Shown piece by piece: positions 62,322 through 64,000 of a stretch of 64,000 nt of DNA. A model generated the notes under the pieces. It was given only the letters and a program-made list of their open reading frames with translations. It made no database searches and was not told where the DNA came from. How positions within the stretch are numbered: position 1 is the stretch's first letter; every line of letters begins with the position of its first letter. Source of the DNA: Helicoverpa zea (lineage: Eukaryota; Arthropoda; Insecta; Lepidoptera; Noctuidae); contig NC_061459.1 of the NCBI RefSeq assembly GCF_022581195.2, forward strand, positions 5,456,001 to 5,520,000, read 5' to 3'. The translations under genes and the position numbers were made by a program.

Positions 62322-63507
62322 GGTTCAACAAATAATCCTTAAAATATGGTTCGTAAGTAGTCCAAATAGGTTGGTTACCAAGAAGCTCGTTTTACCGGGC
62401 AGCGGTAAAATAATTGTCGTTGCCAAGGACTCACTAAGTCCTCTCAGATAATTGAGAGCCTCTCGTATCTGTGTACTGGTAAGTACCAATACCAACTTAG
62501 TTTATTTTCGTACAGATGAAGCTGTTTATTGTGGTATATTGTTCCGTATTACAAGTAATACGTATGTTGTGTGAATATGTATGTATTCATAGAGGTTTAT
62601 GTCGAAGCTTATTTTTTTGTATAGGTAAATACCTAATAGTAATTTGTGTAATGAAGCTTATAAAAAATATTAAATAAACAGGATATTATGTGTTTCCAAT
62701 GAACATAATACTCATCTTTTTAAAATTAATTGTCTGTAGAGTTTCAAGGAATAAAAATAGTACATCATTTTCACAATTTCCACCAAAGTTGGTATAAACA
62801 TAGGAGCTTGTTATCCGCAAGAAAATATGTAGCTGTAGGCATTCGGTGGCAGGATAGGCTGATCAATCATGAGCCTACCCCTTCTATCCCGCCCAGTGTC
62901 GGCGCGAAAACAAACGGTTGCCTAGCAACGCGCCGGGGCGGGGGCGCCCACACCGACCCGGCTGCCGCATCACTGAACCCCACACACGACACATACGACA
63001 CACACTCACACACTCGCACGCTCGCACGATGCACTAACTCCACTCCGCGTATGAACGAGTTCGAGACCTTGTATACGATGGAGTTTGCAATGTCACGCGA
63101 GCATACCAGGCACGGTTTACTTATTCATAAGTGAGGGAGTTATGAAAAAAAGGAAGGTTGTATCAGCTCAGTATTTTTATTTTATGCTACTTACCTACTT
63201 CCGAAAGGAGCATTTTCACCATTATGAGACAACTTGTAATCGAGTAAACAAAAGTAAACAAGATGCTTACATTACAAGATCTCGACGTATCTGTCGATAT
63301 TTTCGATAGTTACATGAAATGGGTCTAAATATAAAAATATACACAAACATATGATACGAAATGAGTTGTTATGTGTTGGTGTAATTGAGAACCGAAGAGA
63401 AGGTCGGTTGGCACGGCGCGCGGTGATCCATCATCCCTTCGCTGACCGCTAGCGGGAGCGCGGCCCCCACCGCCACCCTCTCTTACTTTTCACTTTCTCT
63501 ACATATT
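62225..63507. other. intergenic, includes a GC-rich island
   Basis: After the LINE fragment the sequence is AT-rich until about 62880-63070, where GC content rises sharply (CGCCGGGGCGGGGGCGCCC) and a perfect X-box occurs. Another GC-rich patch is at 63410-63480. An overlapping 134-codon ORF at 62730-63134 shows no domain. Confidence 0.5.
62917..62929. promoter_or_regulatory. perfect RFX X-box
   Basis: GTTGCCTAGCAAC matches the X-box consensus GTNRCC-N-RGYAAC exactly. RFX factors use this site to drive ciliary and neuronal genes. It lies in a GC-rich island, which suggests a promoter, but no gene start is identified next to it. Confidence 0.45.
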
Positions 63508-63810
63508 TTAAGGAGAATAAAACTTTCCCTTCACCCCCGACGCTTTTATTTTCTTCGGATTTGTAATAGAGTCGCGGCCACAGTTCGTTTCCGGAGAGAC
63601 TCGGGACACTTCACGAATCTTAGTTGTCTCGTTATCGTCGTCGATGACGGCTTCCTTCAGACATTCTAATGTAAAAATGTTATCTGTTAGATTGTAATTC
63701 TGTTGGGAGTCAACTTCGCTTACCCGTGTCATCTGTAACTTATCTCTTAAACGATTTCTTTGTAGCCCATTTAAAAGTTGCGTAGGTGGCTTTGCGTAAT
63801 TTGTATCAAT
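63508..63810 (-). CDS. probable terminal exon of an unrecognised gene
   Basis: From an acceptor (CAGATAG just before 63810) a 100-residue frame runs to the stop at 63508. It reads KPPTQLLNGLQRNRLRDKLQ, then LTDNIFTLECLKEAVIDDD and a basic end, KKIKASGVKGKFYSP. Composition is hydrophilic and gene-like, with no simple repeats. The LNGLQRNRLRDKLQ stretch is a basic amphipathic helix. The rest of the gene would lie beyond the right end of the window on the minus strand. I recognise no family. Confidence 0.4.
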   Translation of the reverse strand: MDTNYAKPPTQLLNGLQRNRLRDKLQMTRVSEVDSQQNYNLTDNIFTLECLKEAVIDDDNETTKIREVSRVSPETNCGRDSITNPKKIKASGVKGKFYSP

Positions 63811-64000
63811 CTATCTGCGTCGAGAAATTAAGGTCGTTTATTATGTTGAAGATTTTGATAAAATTAGTATCATTATATTTGATATTTGGATTACAATGGG
63901 TCCATATTAAACATTTAGGGATCAAATGAATAGTGTACATTTTTATTGAAAACCGATCCCAAAATCAAGAATTTTATTGTTTGGCTAATGATCACTGTAA

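Noticed and set aside
62730..63134. 134-codon plus-strand ORF over the GC-rich island
   Set aside because: Composition follows the local GC and CAC repeats; no domain and no initiation context of note.

Overview
The window is eukaryotic and almost certainly from a lepidopteran insect. Genes have short exons with GT-AG introns in an AT-rich background. The best recognised proteins (Mastermind, eIF3m, Elp4) look like insect orthologues. Several dispersed repeats are types common in moth and butterfly genomes. No prokaryotic, CRISPR, rRNA or tRNA feature was seen.

Region 1 (1-23.1 kb): the 3' part of mastermind (mam, + strand), the Notch co-activator. Eight coding exons are visible. The first starts inside the conserved N-terminal MAML domain, so the start-codon exon lies upstream of what I can find, and bases 1-7050 are inferred to be intron. 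The introns hold a degraded Mutator-like (MULE) transposon with a perfect 29-bp TIR and a 9-bp target duplication, plus several MITEs.

Region 2 (25-40 kb): a compact cluster of housekeeping-type genes. In order: a five-exon tetraspanin (-), Elp4 (-, tRNA wobble modification), a small protein that may be a Ski7/HBS1L-short-isoform-like exosome adaptor (+), a decayed THAP-domain fragment (-), eIF3m (+), and a SUN-domain nuclear-envelope protein of the SPAG4 type (+). Elp4 and the Ski7-like gene are head to head about 1.4 kb apart.

Region 3 (40-64 kb): gene-poor and rich in mobile elements. It contains a 225-bp MITE, a 1.3-kb perfect-looking palindrome, a 5'-truncated non-LTR retrotransposon with an intact RT domain, a three-unit tandem array of about 715 bp per unit, a fragment of a second kind of LINE (CCHC plus restriction-like endonuclease), and a short 3' fragment related to the first LINE. 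Near the right end are a GC-rich segment with a perfect RFX X-box and a likely terminal exon of an unrecognised gene on the minus strand.

The genes do not form one pathway. The most unusual content is the Ski7-like gene, the structured transposons (MULE, palindrome, tandem array between convergent LINEs), and a few exon-like ORFs that I cannot name.
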